From the NCBI RefSeq assembly GCF_020194175.1, contig NZ_JADYVX010000002.1, positions 186,001 through 250,000 of the forward strand: a stretch of 64,000 bases of DNA. The letters run 5' to 3'. Below the pieces are notes generated by a model that was not told where the DNA came from, did no database searches, and saw only the letters and a program-made list of their open reading frames with translations. This document shows positions 53,408 to 63,645 of the stretch, one piece after another. The position numbers and the translations under genes are program-made. Numbering within the stretch: the stretch's first letter is position 1; every line of letters starts with the position of its first letter. The DNA comes from Bradyrhizobium sp. BRP22. Lineage in GTDB: Bacteria; Pseudomonadota; Alphaproteobacteria; Rhizobiales; Xanthobacteraceae.

Positions 53408-54501
53408 GCATGGTCACCAACACGCTCGGACGCTATTTCGCCGGCCGCTTCGTGATCTCGGCCGTCGGCGTGTTCGTCGGCATTTTCGTGCTGCTCGTCC
53501 TGGTCGACTACATCGAGATGGTGCGCAAGACGTCCGGGCTGGTCACGGCGTCCGCGATCACTGTCGCCGAGACCTCGCTGTTCCGCGTGCCGCAGTTGCT
53601 CGAGAAGCTGATGCCGTTCTGCGTGCTGATCGGCGCCATGACCTGCTATCTCGCGTTGTCGCGCCGGCTCGAACTCGTGGTCGCCCGCGCCGCCGGCGTT
53701 TCGGCTTGGCAGTTCATCGCGCCGGCGCTGGCAAGCGCAATCGTCCTGGGGATCGGGGCAACCACCGCCTACAATCCGATGTCGGCAAACCTGCGCGAGC
53801 TCTCCAAGCAGATGGAGGCGGAGCTGTTCGGCTCGGCGCCCGGCGGCGGGATCCAGGACGCCTCCGGCTTCTGGCTCAACCAGGTCAACAGTGAGGGCCA
53901 GTCGATCATCAACGCCGCCCGCAGCGAGCAGCAGGGCGTGCGCCTGACCGGACTGACCGTCTTCCGCTTCGATACCGAGTTGCAGTTCAAGGAGCGAATC
54001 GAAGCGCGCGAAGCTTCGCTCGAAGAGGGCCGCTGGGTATTCAAAGGGGTACGTCGATACTCTCTCGACAAGCCTCCGGCCGACCAAGATAGCTTCTACC
54101 TGACCACGACCCTGACTCCGGCGCAGGTCCGCAACAGTTTTTCCACCCCGGAAACTGTGTCGTTTTGGCAACTACCGAACTACATCCGTTCGTCAGAGAG
54201 CTCAGGCTTCGCGACCGCCGGCTACCGCTTGCAGTACCACAAGCTCATTGCACAGCCGTTTTTGCTGGCTGCAATGGTGCTTTTGGCCGCTTCGGTGAGC
54301 TTGCGCTTCTTCCGGTTCGGCGGCGTGCAAAAGATGGTTTTAAGTGGCGTGGGTGCAGGCTTTCTGCTCTACGTGCTCTCGAAAGTAACTGAGGATTTGA
54401 GCAAGGCTGAGTTGATGCATCCCATCGCTGCGGCGTGGCTGCCCGTGTGCGTAGGCGGCCTCACCGGTTTCTTGGCCTTGCTGTATCAGGAGGACGGGTA
54501 G
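53404..54501 (+). CDS. lptG: LPS export ABC transporter permease LptG
   Basis: A 365-aa YjgP/YjgQ protein: TLGRYFAGRFVISAVGVFVGIFVLLVLVDYIEMVRK, MPFCVLIGAMTCYLALSRRLELVVARAAGVSAWQF and a C-terminal helix cluster. Partner of LptF. The 4-bp overlap with lptF and 1-bp overlap with lptD (TAG/GTG) show tight coupling. Confidence 0.94.
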   Translation: MSMVTNTLGRYFAGRFVISAVGVFVGIFVLLVLVDYIEMVRKTSGLVTASAITVAETSLFRVPQLLEKLMPFCVLIGAMTCYLALSRRLELVVARAAGVSAWQFIAPALASAIVLGIGATTAYNPMSANLRELSKQMEAELFGSAPGGGIQDASGFWLNQVNSEGQSIINAARSEQQGVRLTGLTVFRFDTELQFKERIEAREASLEEGRWVFKGVRRYSLDKPPADQDSFYLTTTLTPAQVRNSFSTPETVSFWQLPNYIRSSESSGFATAGYRLQYHKLIAQPFLLAAMVLLAASVSLRFFRFGGVQKMVLSGVGAGFLLYVLSKVTEDLSKAELMHPIAAAWLPVCVGGLTGFLALLYQEDG

Positions 54502-56990
54502 TGGCCGTTGTCGCCGCCCGCCAGTTGAAGTCGCCTGCGTTCAGGCGGCGCAGTCCCGTGCGCCGTCAACGAACTCGCGTGGCTGCCTTCCTACTAAGCT
54601 TGACTATCGGATTCATTCTTACCGGCGCGATCGGCGTTGGCCTGACAACGCCTGCCGCCGCGCAGAGCTTCACCTACAATCCGCGGCCGCCGAGGCCGGC
54701 GCCGCCCCCGCCGCGGAATGACGGCCAGATGCTCGTGCAGGCGACCGAAGTCGACTACGACTACAACAATCAGCGCGTCTCCGCGGTCGGCAACGTGCAG
54801 ATGTTCTACAACGGCACCAGCGTCGAGGCCGACAAGGTCATCTACGACCAGAAGACCAAGCGTCTTCATGCCGAGGGCAAGATCCGCTTCACGGATGCCG
54901 AGGGCAAGATCACTTACGCCAACATCATGGATCTCAGCGACGACTACCGGGATGGTTTCGTCGATTCGCTGCGCGTCGACACCGAGGATCAGACGCGGAT
55001 GGCGGCAACCCGCGCCGACCGCTCCAGTGGCAACTACACGGTGTTCGAGAACGGCGTTTATACGGCCTGCGCGCCGTGTAAGGACGATCCGAAGAAGCCG
55101 CCGCTGTGGCAGGTCAAGGGCGCCCGCATCCTGCATAACCAGACCGAGAAGATGCTCTATTTCGAGAACGCCCAGCTCGAATTCTTCGGTGTTCCGATGG
55201 CGTATCTGCCCTACTTCTCGACCCCCGACCCGACCGTGAAGCGCAAGAGCGGCTTCCTGATGCCGGGCATCAGCCAGGCGTCGACCTATGGCTATGCCGT
55301 CGAGGTCCCCTACTATTTTGCGCTCGCGCCAGACTATGACGTGACGTTCAACCCGCGCTTCACCTCGCGCCAGGGCGTCTTGTTCCAGGGTGAATTCCGT
55401 CAGCGCCTGCTCGACGGCTCGTACTCGATCCGCGCCTATGGCATCGACCAGCTCGACCCCGGCGCCTTCGCGGGCCAGCCGGGCGATCGCCAGTTCCGCG
55501 GCGGCATCGATACCAAGGGTCAGTTCGCGATCAACGACAAGTGGGTGTGGGGCTGGGAGGGCGTGCTCCTCTCCGACTACTTCTTCATGTCGGACTATCG
55601 GCTCGCCCAGTATCGGGACCCGTTCGCGTCGTTCCTGAGCCTGCCGACCGAAGCGATCTCGCAGCTCTATTTGACCGGCGTCGGCAATCGCAGCTTCTTC
55701 GACGCGCGCACGATCTATTACCTGAGCTTCTCCGGCAATCAGAGCCAGGTGCCGGTGATCCATCCGGTGATCGACTATAACAACGTGATCAACAGCCCGA
55801 TCTTCGGTGGCGAGTTCAGCTACAAGGTGAACTTCACCAGCCTGACGCGCGACGAGGCGGTCTTCGACCCGATCACCACGCTCGCCAATACCAACGGCCT
55901 GTGCCTCACGGCATCCGCCGATCCGCTGGCCCGGCTGCCCTCGCAATGTCTGCTGCGCGGCTTCCCGGGCACCTACACGCGCCTGACGGCTGAAGCGCAA
56001 TGGCGGCGATCGTTTACCGACCCGATCGGCCAGATCTGGACTCCGTTCGCGATCCTTCGCGCCGATGCGATCGATGCCTCGGTTTCGAACCAGCCCGGCG
56101 TCTCGAACTTCCTTCCCGTCGGCGACACCCAGGCGCTGCGCCTGATGCCGACGGTCGGCCTCGAATATCGCTATCCCTTCATCAACGTGCAGCCGTGGGG
56201 CACCACCACGCTCGAGCCGATCGCGCAGGTCATCATCCGCCCGAACGAGACCTACGCCGGCAAGCTGCCGAACGAGGACGCGCAGAGCCTCGTCTTCGAC
56301 ACCAGCAATCTGTTCTCCGTCGACAAGTTCTCCGGCTATGACCGTGTCGAGGGCGGCGGCCGCGCCAATGTGGGTGTGCAGGCGACCACCCAGTTCGATC
56401 GCGGCGGCGCCGTCAAGGTGCTGTTCGGACAGTCCTACCAACTGTTCGGCATGAACTCATTCGCGGTCGCTGACGCCACCAACACCGGCCTCGATTCCGG
56501 CTTGCAGAACCCGCGTTCCGACTATGTCGGCAGCGTCAGCTATTCGCCCAACCGGACCTACACGTTCAGCATCCGCTCGCGCATGGATGAGGCGACCTGG
56601 AACATCAACCGATTCGAGGCCGAGGGACGCGCAAACTTCGATCGCTGGTCGGTCAGCCTGCTCTACGGCAACTACGCGGCCCAACCGGAACTCGGCTATC
56701 TCACCCGTCGCGAAGGCATCCTGACCAGCGCCTCGGTCAAGGTTGCCTCGAACTGGGTCGTATCCGGCTCAGCCCGTTGGGACCTTGAAGCGAACAAAAT
56801 CAACCAGTACGTCATCGGCGCCGGCTATGTGGACGATTGCTTCGTGCTGGCCGCGAACTATATCACGTCGTACACCTATTCCGCCGGCACAACGCCGCCG
56901 ATCCTCAGCCACGCATTCATGTTGCAAATCGGGTTGCGGACCATCGCGAACTCGACGACGTCGTCGAGCAGCGGAAGCGGCTTTCAGTAG
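54501..56990 (+). CDS. lptD: LPS assembly outer-membrane protein LptD
   Basis: An 829-aa protein: basic N-terminal part and signal helix (FLLSLTIGFILTGAIGVGL), an LptA-like jellyroll domain (ATEVDYDYNNQRVSAVGNVQMFYNG, VEADKVIYDQ), then a large beta-barrel. CLTASADPLA, CLLRG and other Cys may form the disulfides seen in LptD. It inserts LPS into the outer leaflet with LptE. GTG 54501 behind AGGAGG decides the start; no lptE neighbour is seen, as is usual. Confidence 0.94.
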   Translation: MAVVAARQLKSPAFRRRSPVRRQRTRVAAFLLSLTIGFILTGAIGVGLTTPAAAQSFTYNPRPPRPAPPPPRNDGQMLVQATEVDYDYNNQRVSAVGNVQMFYNGTSVEADKVIYDQKTKRLHAEGKIRFTDAEGKITYANIMDLSDDYRDGFVDSLRVDTEDQTRMAATRADRSSGNYTVFENGVYTACAPCKDDPKKPPLWQVKGARILHNQTEKMLYFENAQLEFFGVPMAYLPYFSTPDPTVKRKSGFLMPGISQASTYGYAVEVPYYFALAPDYDVTFNPRFTSRQGVLFQGEFRQRLLDGSYSIRAYGIDQLDPGAFAGQPGDRQFRGGIDTKGQFAINDKWVWGWEGVLLSDYFFMSDYRLAQYRDPFASFLSLPTEAISQLYLTGVGNRSFFDARTIYYLSFSGNQSQVPVIHPVIDYNNVINSPIFGGEFSYKVNFTSLTRDEAVFDPITTLANTNGLCLTASADPLARLPSQCLLRGFPGTYTRLTAEAQWRRSFTDPIGQIWTPFAILRADAIDASVSNQPGVSNFLPVGDTQALRLMPTVGLEYRYPFINVQPWGTTTLEPIAQVIIRPNETYAGKLPNEDAQSLVFDTSNLFSVDKFSGYDRVEGGGRANVGVQATTQFDRGGAVKVLFGQSYQLFGMNSFAVADATNTGLDSGLQNPRSDYVGSVSYSPNRTYTFSIRSRMDEATWNINRFEAEGRANFDRWSVSLLYGNYAAQPELGYLTRREGILTSASVKVASNWVVSGSARWDLEANKINQYVIGAGYVDDCFVLAANYITSYTYSAGTTPPILSHAFMLQIGLRTIANSTTSSSSGSGFQ

Positions 56991-57050
56991 AGCGTGATCC
57001 GCACCTGCGAAATTTCGGTGCGAACTGGTTGATATGGCTGATATGACCAT

Positions 57051-57998
57051 ATGGCTGAGATGACCATGACGACGTTATCCCTTCGCCTTTCGGCCCTGGC
57101 TCCCGCTTGCGCCATCGCACTCGCGCTGATGCTCTGCGGCACTTCGCCGTTGAAAGCGCAGACCGTGGCCGTCATGGTCAACGGCGAACCGATCACCAAC
57201 TACGACATCGAACAGCGCACCAAACTGAACTTCCTGACCACCCACAAGCAGCAGGCGCGGCAGGACGTGATCGAGGAGCTGATCGACGAAAAGGTGAAGA
57301 TCAAGGAAGCCAAAAAGTTCGGCGTCGATCCCTCCTCCTCAGACATCGAGCAATCCTATGCCGCGATGAGCGCGCGGATGCGGATCTCGCCGGAGCAACT
57401 GACGAAATCGCTGGAGAGCCAGGGGATTCGCGCCGACACGCTGAAGTCCCGCATCAGGGCCGACATGGTTTGGACCAGCCTGGTCCGCGGCCGTTATAAG
57501 GAAAGCCTCCAGGTCGGCGAGAAGGACGTTGCCGCCGCCGCGCAGGAAGGTGGCGAAAAGACCGAGATCGAAGCCTTCGAATACAAGATGCAGCCGATCG
57601 TTCTGATCGTGCCGCGCGGCTCCACGCCGGCCCTTGTCGAAGCGCGCAAGAAGGAAGCTGAGGGGCTGCGCGAGCGCATCCAGAGCTGCGACGAAGCCAA
57701 TTCCTATTTCAAGACCATACCGAACGCTGCGATCCGCGACACTGTGACCAAGACTTCGGGCGACATCCCGCCGAGCATTCGCGAGGTGCTCGACAAGACG
57801 CCGATCGGCCATCTGACCCCGCCGGAGATCACCAAGCAGGGCGTGGAGATGGTCGTGCTGTGCGGTCGCAAGACCACGATGATCGACTCGCCGAAGAAGA
57901 AGGAAATCCGCGAGAAGATGTACGCCCAGAAGTATGAGGCGAAATCGAAATCCTATCTGCAGGAAGTCCGCAAAGCGGCCATGATCGAATATCGCTGA
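57051..57998 (+). CDS. surA: SurA-like periplasmic chaperone (parvulin-type)
   Basis: A 315-aa exported protein: signal peptide ([14 protein letters not shown]), then [66 protein letters not shown], the SurA N domain. A single rotamase-like region (residues ~165-290) is strongly diverged; the second PPIase of E. coli SurA is absent, so length is 315 rather than ~430. It likely guides outer-membrane proteins such as LptD. Starts 60 bp after lptD; stop overlaps pdxA. Confidence 0.85.
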   Translation: MAEMTMTTLSLRLSALAPACAIALALMLCGTSPLKAQTVAVMVNGEPITNYDIEQRTKLNFLTTHKQQARQDVIEELIDEKVKIKEAKKFGVDPSSSDIEQSYAAMSARMRISPEQLTKSLESQGIRADTLKSRIRADMVWTSLVRGRYKESLQVGEKDVAAAAQEGGEKTEIEAFEYKMQPIVLIVPRGSTPALVEARKKEAEGLRERIQSCDEANSYFKTIPNAAIRDTVTKTSGDIPPSIREVLDKTPIGHLTPPEITKQGVEMVVLCGRKTTMIDSPKKKEIREKMYAQKYEAKSKSYLQEVRKAAMIEYR

Positions 57999-59005
57999 TG
58001 ATGTCAAAGCCCCTTGCGCTGACATCCGGCGAACCTGCAGGCATCGGTCCCGACATTGCGCTTGCCGCATGGTTGCGGCGTGATGATCTGAAGCTTCCAC
58101 CGTTTTATCTGCTCGGCGACCGCGATTTCCTCGCCGACCGCGCTCGCCGTCTTGGCCTTGCGGTCGAGCTCGCCGATGCCTCGCCCGAAGAGGCGCTCAG
58201 CACTTTTGCGAGGGCCCTGCCCGTCGTTCCTGCCGGCAAAGTGGCGACGGCGCGGCCGGGTACACCGGATGCGACCAGCGCGGATGCCGCGCTATCGTCG
58301 ATCCGGCGCGCAGTCGCCGACGTCATGGCCGGCAGGGCCGCCGCCGTCGTCACCAATCCGATCGCCAAGAACGTGCTCTATCGCGCTGGCTTCGGTCACC
58401 CCGGACACACCGAATTCCTGGCCGAGCTGGCGGCCAAGAACGGGGTCGCGCCACAGCCAGTGATGATGCTGTGGTCGCCCGAACTCGCCGTCGTGCCCGT
58501 GACGATCCACCTTTCCCTGCGCGAAGCGTTGGCATTGCTCACGACTGACCTGATCGTCTCGACCGCCCGCATCGTAGTCGCCGACATGAAAGCCCGCTTC
58601 AGGCTGGCTCATCCGCGCCTCGCGATAGCGGGCCTCAACCCGCATGCCGGCGAAGACGGCACGCTTGGCACCGAGGATATCGAGGTCGTGGCGCCGGCTG
58701 TCGAAATCTTGCGCCGCGAAGGCATCGACGTCCGCGGGCCGCTGCCGGCGGATACGCTGTTCCACAAGGCGGCGCGCACCACCTATGACTGCGCGATCTG
58801 CATGTATCACGACCAGGCCTTGATCCCGATCAAGACCATCGCATTCGACGACGCGGTTAATGTCACCTTGGGCCTGCCCTTCGTCAGGACCTCGCCTGAT
58901 CATGGCACGGCATTCGACATCGCCGGCACTGGCCGTGCCAATCCGTCGAGCCTGATCGCGGCGCTGCGGCTGGCCGCGAGGATGGCCGCAACCAAACCTG
59001 AATGA
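57998..59005 (+). CDS. pdxA: 4-hydroxythreonine-4-phosphate dehydrogenase
   Basis: A 335-aa Pdx[47 protein letters not shown] (metal His) and [28 protein letters not shown] with a second metal His/Asp, and [13 protein letters not shown] with the last one. It oxidises 4-phosphohydroxy-L-threonine with NAD in vitamin B6 synthesis. ATG ATG at 57998; overlaps the surA stop by 1 bp and rsmA by 4 bp, so cotranslated. Confidence 0.96.
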   Translation: MMSKPLALTSGEPAGIGPDIALAAWLRRDDLKLPPFYLLGDRDFLADRARRLGLAVELADASPEEALSTFARALPVVPAGKVATARPGTPDATSADAALSSIRRAVADVMAGRAAAVVTNPIAKNVLYRAGFGHPGHTEFLAELAAKNGVAPQPVMMLWSPELAVVPVTIHLSLREALALLTTDLIVSTARIVVADMKARFRLAHPRLAIAGLNPHAGEDGTLGTEDIEVVAPAVEILRREGIDVRGPLPADTLFHKAARTTYDCAICMYHDQALIPIKTIAFDDAVNVTLGLPFVRTSPDHGTAFDIAGTGRANPSSLIAALRLAARMAATKPE

Positions 59006-59868
59006 GCGCGATCGACGATCTGCCGCCGCTGCGCGACATCATTCGCGAACACTCTCTGTCGGCGCGCAAGTCGCTGGGTCAGAACTTCCTGCTCGACCTC
59101 AATCTCACCGCCCGGATCGCGCGCGCCGCGGGTCCGCTCGAGGACTCGATCGTGATCGAGGTCGGCCCCGGCCCAGGCGGATTGACGCGGGCGCTGCTCG
59201 CGCTTGGCGCAAGACGGGTGATCGCCATCGAGCGCGACGAACGGGCGCTGGCTGCGCTCGATTACATCGTCAAGCGATATCCGGGACGGCTCGAGATCGT
59301 GCATGCGGACGCGCAGCATTTCGATCCCCGTCCCCTGCTCGATGGCGGCAAGGCAAAGATCGTCGCCAACCTGCCCTACAACATCGCGACGCAGCTTCTT
59401 GTCGACTGGCTGTCGATCGAACCCTGGCCGCCCTGGTACGACATGATGGTGCTGATGTTCCAGCGCGAGGTCGCCGAGCGGATCGTTGCGCAGGAGAACA
59501 GCGAGGCCTACGGCCGTCTTGCCGTGCTCGCGAACTGGCGCGCTGAGACAAAGATCCTGTTCGACATTTCACCTTCGGCCTTCGTGCCGCAGCCGAAAGT
59601 CACCTCGTCGCTGGTACGCTTGATACCACGCGCCGCGCCCGAGCCTTGCGACCGCCGGGCACTGGAACAGGTGGCGGCCGCAGCCTTTGGCCAGCGCCGC
59701 AAGATGCTGCGCCAGAGCCTGAAGTCGCTTTCGGTCGATCCGACCCGGCTCGCCGACGCCGCGCATGTCGATACCACCCGCCGCGCCGAAACTATTTCCA
59801 TCTCCGGCTTTGTTGCCATGGCCCGTGAATTGGCCAATATACGAAACACAACATCGAACATTGCCTAA
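59002..59868 (+). CDS. rsmA: 16S rRNA dimethyladenosine transferase
   Basis: A 288-aa KsgA/Rsm[49 protein letters not shown] (SAM loop, acidic end) and [15 protein letters not shown] (NLPY catalytic). It dimethylates two adjacent adenosines of helix 45 in 16S rRNA; loss gives kasugamycin resistance. Last gene of the lptF-rsmA run. Length normal. Confidence 0.97.
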   Translation: MSAIDDLPPLRDIIREHSLSARKSLGQNFLLDLNLTARIARAAGPLEDSIVIEVGPGPGGLTRALLALGARRVIAIERDERALAALDYIVKRYPGRLEIVHADAQHFDPRPLLDGGKAKIVANLPYNIATQLLVDWLSIEPWPPWYDMMVLMFQREVAERIVAQENSEAYGRLAVLANWRAETKILFDISPSAFVPQPKVTSSLVRLIPRAAPEPCDRRALEQVAAAAFGQRRKMLRQSLKSLSVDPTRLADAAHVDTTRRAETISISGFVAMARELANIRNTTSNIA

Positions 59869-59880
59869 GGAGTGAACGCC

Positions 59881-60939
59881 ATGGCGCAAATGGTACGCCA
59901 GTCCCTCGTCAAATTTGATGCGCCATTGTGCGAGACCATCGTCGAGACACCGAAGCCGCAAGGGCGCGAAGTCCTGGTCCGCATCGAGCGTTGTGGGCTC
60001 TGCCATTCCGACCTGCACATCCAGGATGGTTACGCCGATCTCGGCGGCGGCAAGAAGCTCGACACCACGCGCGGCATGACCCTGCCCTTCACGCTCGGCC
60101 ACGAAATCGCAGGCGTCGTCGCCGAAGTTGGTCCCGACGTTTCGGCTGACCTGATCGGGAAGAAGAAGGCCGTGTTTCCCTGGATCGGCTGCGGCCAGTG
60201 CCGCGATTGTTTGAGCGGCGATGAGAACCTCTGCGTCAAGCAGCGTTTCCTCGGCGTCTCCATCGATGGCGGCTTCGCCAGCCACGTGCTGGTGCCCGAT
60301 GCGAAATACCTGCTCGACTACGATCCGCTGCCGGTGAACCAGGCGGCCACGCTGATGTGCTCGGGCGTCACCGCCTACGGCGCGCTGAAACGATTGGTGG
60401 ATCGTCCACGTCAGCGCAACCTCCTGCTGATCGGCCTCGGCGGCGTCGGCATGATGGGACTTTCCTTCGCGCAGGCGATGTTCAAGCAGAAGATATCGGT
60501 CGCCGATCTCAGTGTGGCCGCGCGCGAAACCGCGCTGCAGAATGGCGCTTCCGTCGCCTATGACCCCGCTGAACCGGACGTGATCAAACGTATCCTGAAA
60601 GAAACTGAGGGCGGCTTTGACGAGGTGGTCGATTTCGCCGGCAACGAGAAATCCATGGCGTTCGCAGTCTCGGTGCTGGCGCGCGGCGGCAAGATCGTGG
60701 TCTCCGGCCTGATGGGCGGCAATTTCAACCTGCCGATGGTGCAGTGGGTCTACAAGCGCATGACCATCGAGGGCTTCATGGTGGGCACGCTGGCCGAGGG
60801 TCAGGAGTTGATGGCGCTGGCGCGTGCCGGCAAGATCAAGCCGGCGCCGATGCGGGAAGAACCCATGGCCGACGTCCAGAAGTGGATCGACCAGTTGCGC
60901 GCCGGCAAGGTCGTCGGACGCATCGTTCTCAAGAACTGA
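59881..60939 (+). CDS. zinc-dependent alcohol dehydrogenase
   Basis: A 352-aa MDR protein. CGLCHSDLHIQDGY and GHEIAGVV give catalytic Zn ligands and the Gly-His-Glu motif; CGQCRDCLSGDENLC binds structural Zn (four Cys). LLIGLGGVGMMGLSFAQAMF is the NAD(P) loop. It oxidises an alcohol or reduces an aldehyde; substrate unknown. ATG 59881 is favoured by AAGGAG 8 nt upstream over GTG 59872. Stands 12 bp after rsmA but is functionally unrelated. Confidence 0.9.
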   Translation: MAQMVRQSLVKFDAPLCETIVETPKPQGREVLVRIERCGLCHSDLHIQDGYADLGGGKKLDTTRGMTLPFTLGHEIAGVVAEVGPDVSADLIGKKKAVFPWIGCGQCRDCLSGDENLCVKQRFLGVSIDGGFASHVLVPDAKYLLDYDPLPVNQAATLMCSGVTAYGALKRLVDRPRQRNLLLIGLGGVGMMGLSFAQAMFKQKISVADLSVAARETALQNGASVAYDPAEPDVIKRILKETEGGFDEVVDFAGNEKSMAFAVSVLARGGKIVVSGLMGGNFNLPMVQWVYKRMTIEGFMVGTLAEGQELMALARAGKIKPAPMREEPMADVQKWIDQLRAGKVVGRIVLKN

Positions 60940-61029
60940 GTAACCTGCCTCACTCTGCCAAAGTGCTGACGCTTTTCGGCCATCCGGCTCGCTGGTAATG
61001 TATCCCGGCGTCACGGGGAAGCACTGAGG

Positions 61030-62383
61030 ATGCGCGGGGCTATCAACGGTTTGGCGTTTGCGGCACTGATCGGCTTGCTGTCGCTCGTCGCAGCTGGCCC
61101 CGCCGCGGCCGAAAAGTGCATTGCGCTGGTGATTGGCAATTCTGCCTACCAGAACGTCACGCGGCTCGACAATCCCCGCAATGACGCGACGCTGATGGCC
61201 GAGACCCTTGCCGGTCTCCGCTTCACCCTGATCGGCGGCCGCGCCCAGCTCGATCTCGACAAGGCGGCGATGGATGCCGCCGTGCAGAATTTCGGCCGGC
61301 AGGTCCAGGGGCGCCGACGTCGCGCTGTTCTACTACGCCGGCCATGGCGTCCAGGTCTCCGGCTCGAACTATCTGGTGCCGGTCGGGGCCAATCCGACGC
61401 GCGAAGCCGATGTCGACTTCCAGATGACGGATGTGAACCTGGTGCTGCGGCAGATGCAGGGATCAGGCACGCGGCTCAACATGGTGATCCTGGATGCCTG
61501 CCGAAACAATCCGTTTGGCGCCCGCGGATTGCGCGCGGCCGATGGCGGGCTTGCGCAGATGCGCGCGCCGGAACGTACGCTGATCTCCTATGCGACGCAG
61601 CCCGGCAACGTCGCCCAGGATGGCAGCGACGGCCACAGCCCCTATACGCGAGCGCTCGCAACCACGATCAAGCAGGCGGGGCTCGACATCTTCCAGACCT
61701 TCAACCAGGTCGGTCTTGCGGTGAAGCGCGCGACCGGCGGGGCGCAGCAGCCCTGGGTCTCCTCGTCGCCGATCGACGGCACCTTTTATTTCGTTGCGCC
61801 GAGCGCTTCCGCGTCACCCAAGGTCGCCGTCGCCGCGCCGCCGGAGCAGCCGGTCGCCGGCACGCTGCGGCCTGATCCCGACCGCGTGCCGATCAAGGAC
61901 ATCGCGCTGCTGCGCGAGTTGAGCGACCGCCTGTACGAGCACAATTTCGATCCGGAGCCGCTCGACAGCAAGAACGGCATGCGGCTCGCGATCAGCAAAT
62001 TCCAGGAGAAGAGCAGCATGACGCCGACGGGCGAAGCCACCGAAGGCGTCCTGATCCGGCTACGCAAGCTCGACGACCTGAAGCCCTGGGGCTCGATCGT
62101 CTACGGGCCTGATAGCGACAAATGGGGCATATCGTGGAATCACAATTCGCGCCGCGCTGCGGTCGACGATGCGCGCTCCAATTGCGGAGCCGCCAAATGT
62201 CCGTTCGAACTGAGCTTCTACGGCGCGCGCTGCGGGGCGTTCGCGATCTCCGGAAAGTCATGGTCGCTGGTGCAGCGCGACAGTATCGAGCGCGCGCGGG
62301 ACGCCGCGCTTGACGAGTGCGGCAAGGGCGGCAAAGCTTGTCGCATTATCGGTGCGGTCTGTGCCGACGGTTCGGGCCGCTAA
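61030..62383 (+). pseudogene. caspase-family (C14) protein with DUF4189-like C terminus, frameshifted
   Basis: A signal peptide (LLSLVAAGPAAAE) starts a caspase-like domain: KCIALVIGNSAYQNVTRLDNPRNDATLMAETL, then, after a shift, ADVALFYYAGHGVQVSG (catalytic His) and LNMVILDACRNNPFG (catalytic Cys). The frame breaks at GGGG (61308-61311): frame 0 reads CAGGGGCGCCGA, but one base must be skipped to read Gln-Gly-Ala-Asp. Downstream is open to the stop 62383, including an ~50-aa linker, a PG-binding-like part and a C-terminal DUF4189-like domain (WGSIVYGPDSDKWGISWNHN, SCGAAKCPFELSF). Total ~450 residues. It may be a pseudogene, a sequencing slip, or a programmed shift; exact role of C14 homologues in bacteria is varied. 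Confidence 0.78.
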
Positions 62384-62408
62384 TTTTAAGATTTTGGATT
62401 AAGTGCTT

Positions 62409-62915
62409 ATGTCAAACGCCGTTCAACGCTCGTTTCGAGCGGCCCTCCTGTCCGTACTGATTTCGGTCTCCGCAAGCGGCGCGGCGCTTGCGCAATCCGG
62501 CAGCGCCGGCGGCAGCATCGGTAACGACGAAAAATCCCTCTCCGGCTCACGCGCGACGCCACGCGCGGTCGAATCCGATCGGCCGTCCAGGCGCAGCAAG
62601 TCCGAAGCCGACGAGCCGCGCCGGGCCTCGCGCAGGAGCGGCGGTGGTGGCGGAGGCAGTAATTTCGACGGCGCGTGGGTTGTCGTCTCGGTCGGCTGCG
62701 GCGGCAGCAGTACGACGGCAGTCGTCGTGACCAGCGGCAAGATCATCGGTGAGGGCCTTACCGGAACCATCAGCCCCGGCGGGGCCAGCAGATCCGTCGG
62801 CAATTACAACGGCATCACTGTCATCAGCACGGGCCATGCTTCCGGCCGCAGCGGATCCGGAACGTTCAGGCGATCCGACGGCTGTTCCGGAACGTGGACG
62901 TCGTCGAAGCAGTGA
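62409..62915 (+). CDS. secreted hypothetical protein, tandem copy 1
   Basis: A 168-aa exported protein: signal peptide (LLSVLISVSASGAALAQ), a Ser/Gly/charged stretch (SGSAGGSIGNDEKSLSGSR), Arg-rich RRASRRSGGGGGG, and a C-terminal beta-like domain (FDGAWVVVSVGCGGSSTTAV .. GTFRRSDGCSGTWTSSKQ) with Cys that may pair. No known family. Closely similar in order to the next gene; ATG 62409, in frame with GTG 62403. Confidence 0.72.
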   Translation: MSNAVQRSFRAALLSVLISVSASGAALAQSGSAGGSIGNDEKSLSGSRATPRAVESDRPSRRSKSEADEPRRASRRSGGGGGGSNFDGAWVVVSVGCGGSSTTAVVVTSGKIIGEGLTGTISPGGASRSVGNYNGITVISTGHASGRSGSGTFRRSDGCSGTWTSSKQ

Positions 62916-62975
62916 GGGACCGTCTCGACCTCGCCGGCCTCCGGTGCACTTTTGAGATTTTGGATTAAGACACTT

Positions 62976-63488
62976 ATGCAGAAGGTTATTCAACGCGCGC
63001 TTCGAACGATCCTTGTTTCCGTTTTGGTTTCGGCTGGTGCCGGGCCTGTGCTTGCCCAATCGGGCAGCGCCGGCGGCAGCATCGGCAATGACGAGAAGTC
63101 GCTGTCCGGATCACGCGAGGCGCCGCGCGCGGCGGACTCCGATCGCCCCGCGCGACGCAGCAAGCCCGAGAGTGAGGAGCCGCGGCGCGCCTCGCGCAAG
63201 AGCGGCGGCGAAGGCGGAGGCGGCGGCAATTTCGACGGGGCATGGGTCGTGGTCAGCGTCGGTACCACCTGCTCGGGCGGCAGCACCACCGCGGTGGTCG
63301 TCTCCAGCGGCAAGATCATCGGCCAGGGCGTCAGCGGCAGGGTCAGTCCGAGCGGCGCGGTGAACGCCTTCGGCAATGCCAACGGCATCACCGTGATCAG
63401 CACCGGCCGCATCTCAGCCCGTTCCGGCTCCGGGAGCTTTCGGCAGTCCGACGGCTGTATCGGCCGCTGGACCGCCTCCAAGCAATAG
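62976..63488 (+). CDS. secreted hypothetical protein, tandem copy 2
   Basis: A 170-aa paralogue of the upstream gene: same signal, the identical QSGSAGGSIGNDEKSLSGSR, an Arg-rich RRASRKSGGEGGGGG, and the same C-terminal domain (FDGAWVVVSVGTTCSGGSTTAV .. RQSDGCIGRWTASKQ). Even the leader DNA is repeated: GATTTTGGATTAAG-(T/A).. CTTATG occurs before both starts. A tandem gene duplication is clear. Function unknown. Confidence 0.75.
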   Translation: MQKVIQRALRTILVSVLVSAGAGPVLAQSGSAGGSIGNDEKSLSGSREAPRAADSDRPARRSKPESEEPRRASRKSGGEGGGGGNFDGAWVVVSVGTTCSGGSTTAVVVSSGKIIGQGVSGRVSPSGAVNAFGNANGITVISTGRISARSGSGSFRQSDGCIGRWTASKQ

Positions 63489-63645
63489 CCATTTCCGCTT
63501 CCTCCGCAGCGCCCAATTCGCCGCAATTGAGCCGGCCACCGAGCCTCAATTAAGCCCCACCCGCTCCGGATTTGCGGCGCATTGCGACCCAACTTCCTAC
63601 CGAGAGTTAGGAGTTAAGGGGTAGCTGGTGTTATCGGGGATCTAG

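Noticed and set aside
54594..56441. 615-codon minus-strand frame
   Set aside because: It is antisense to lptD and has shadow-like composition.
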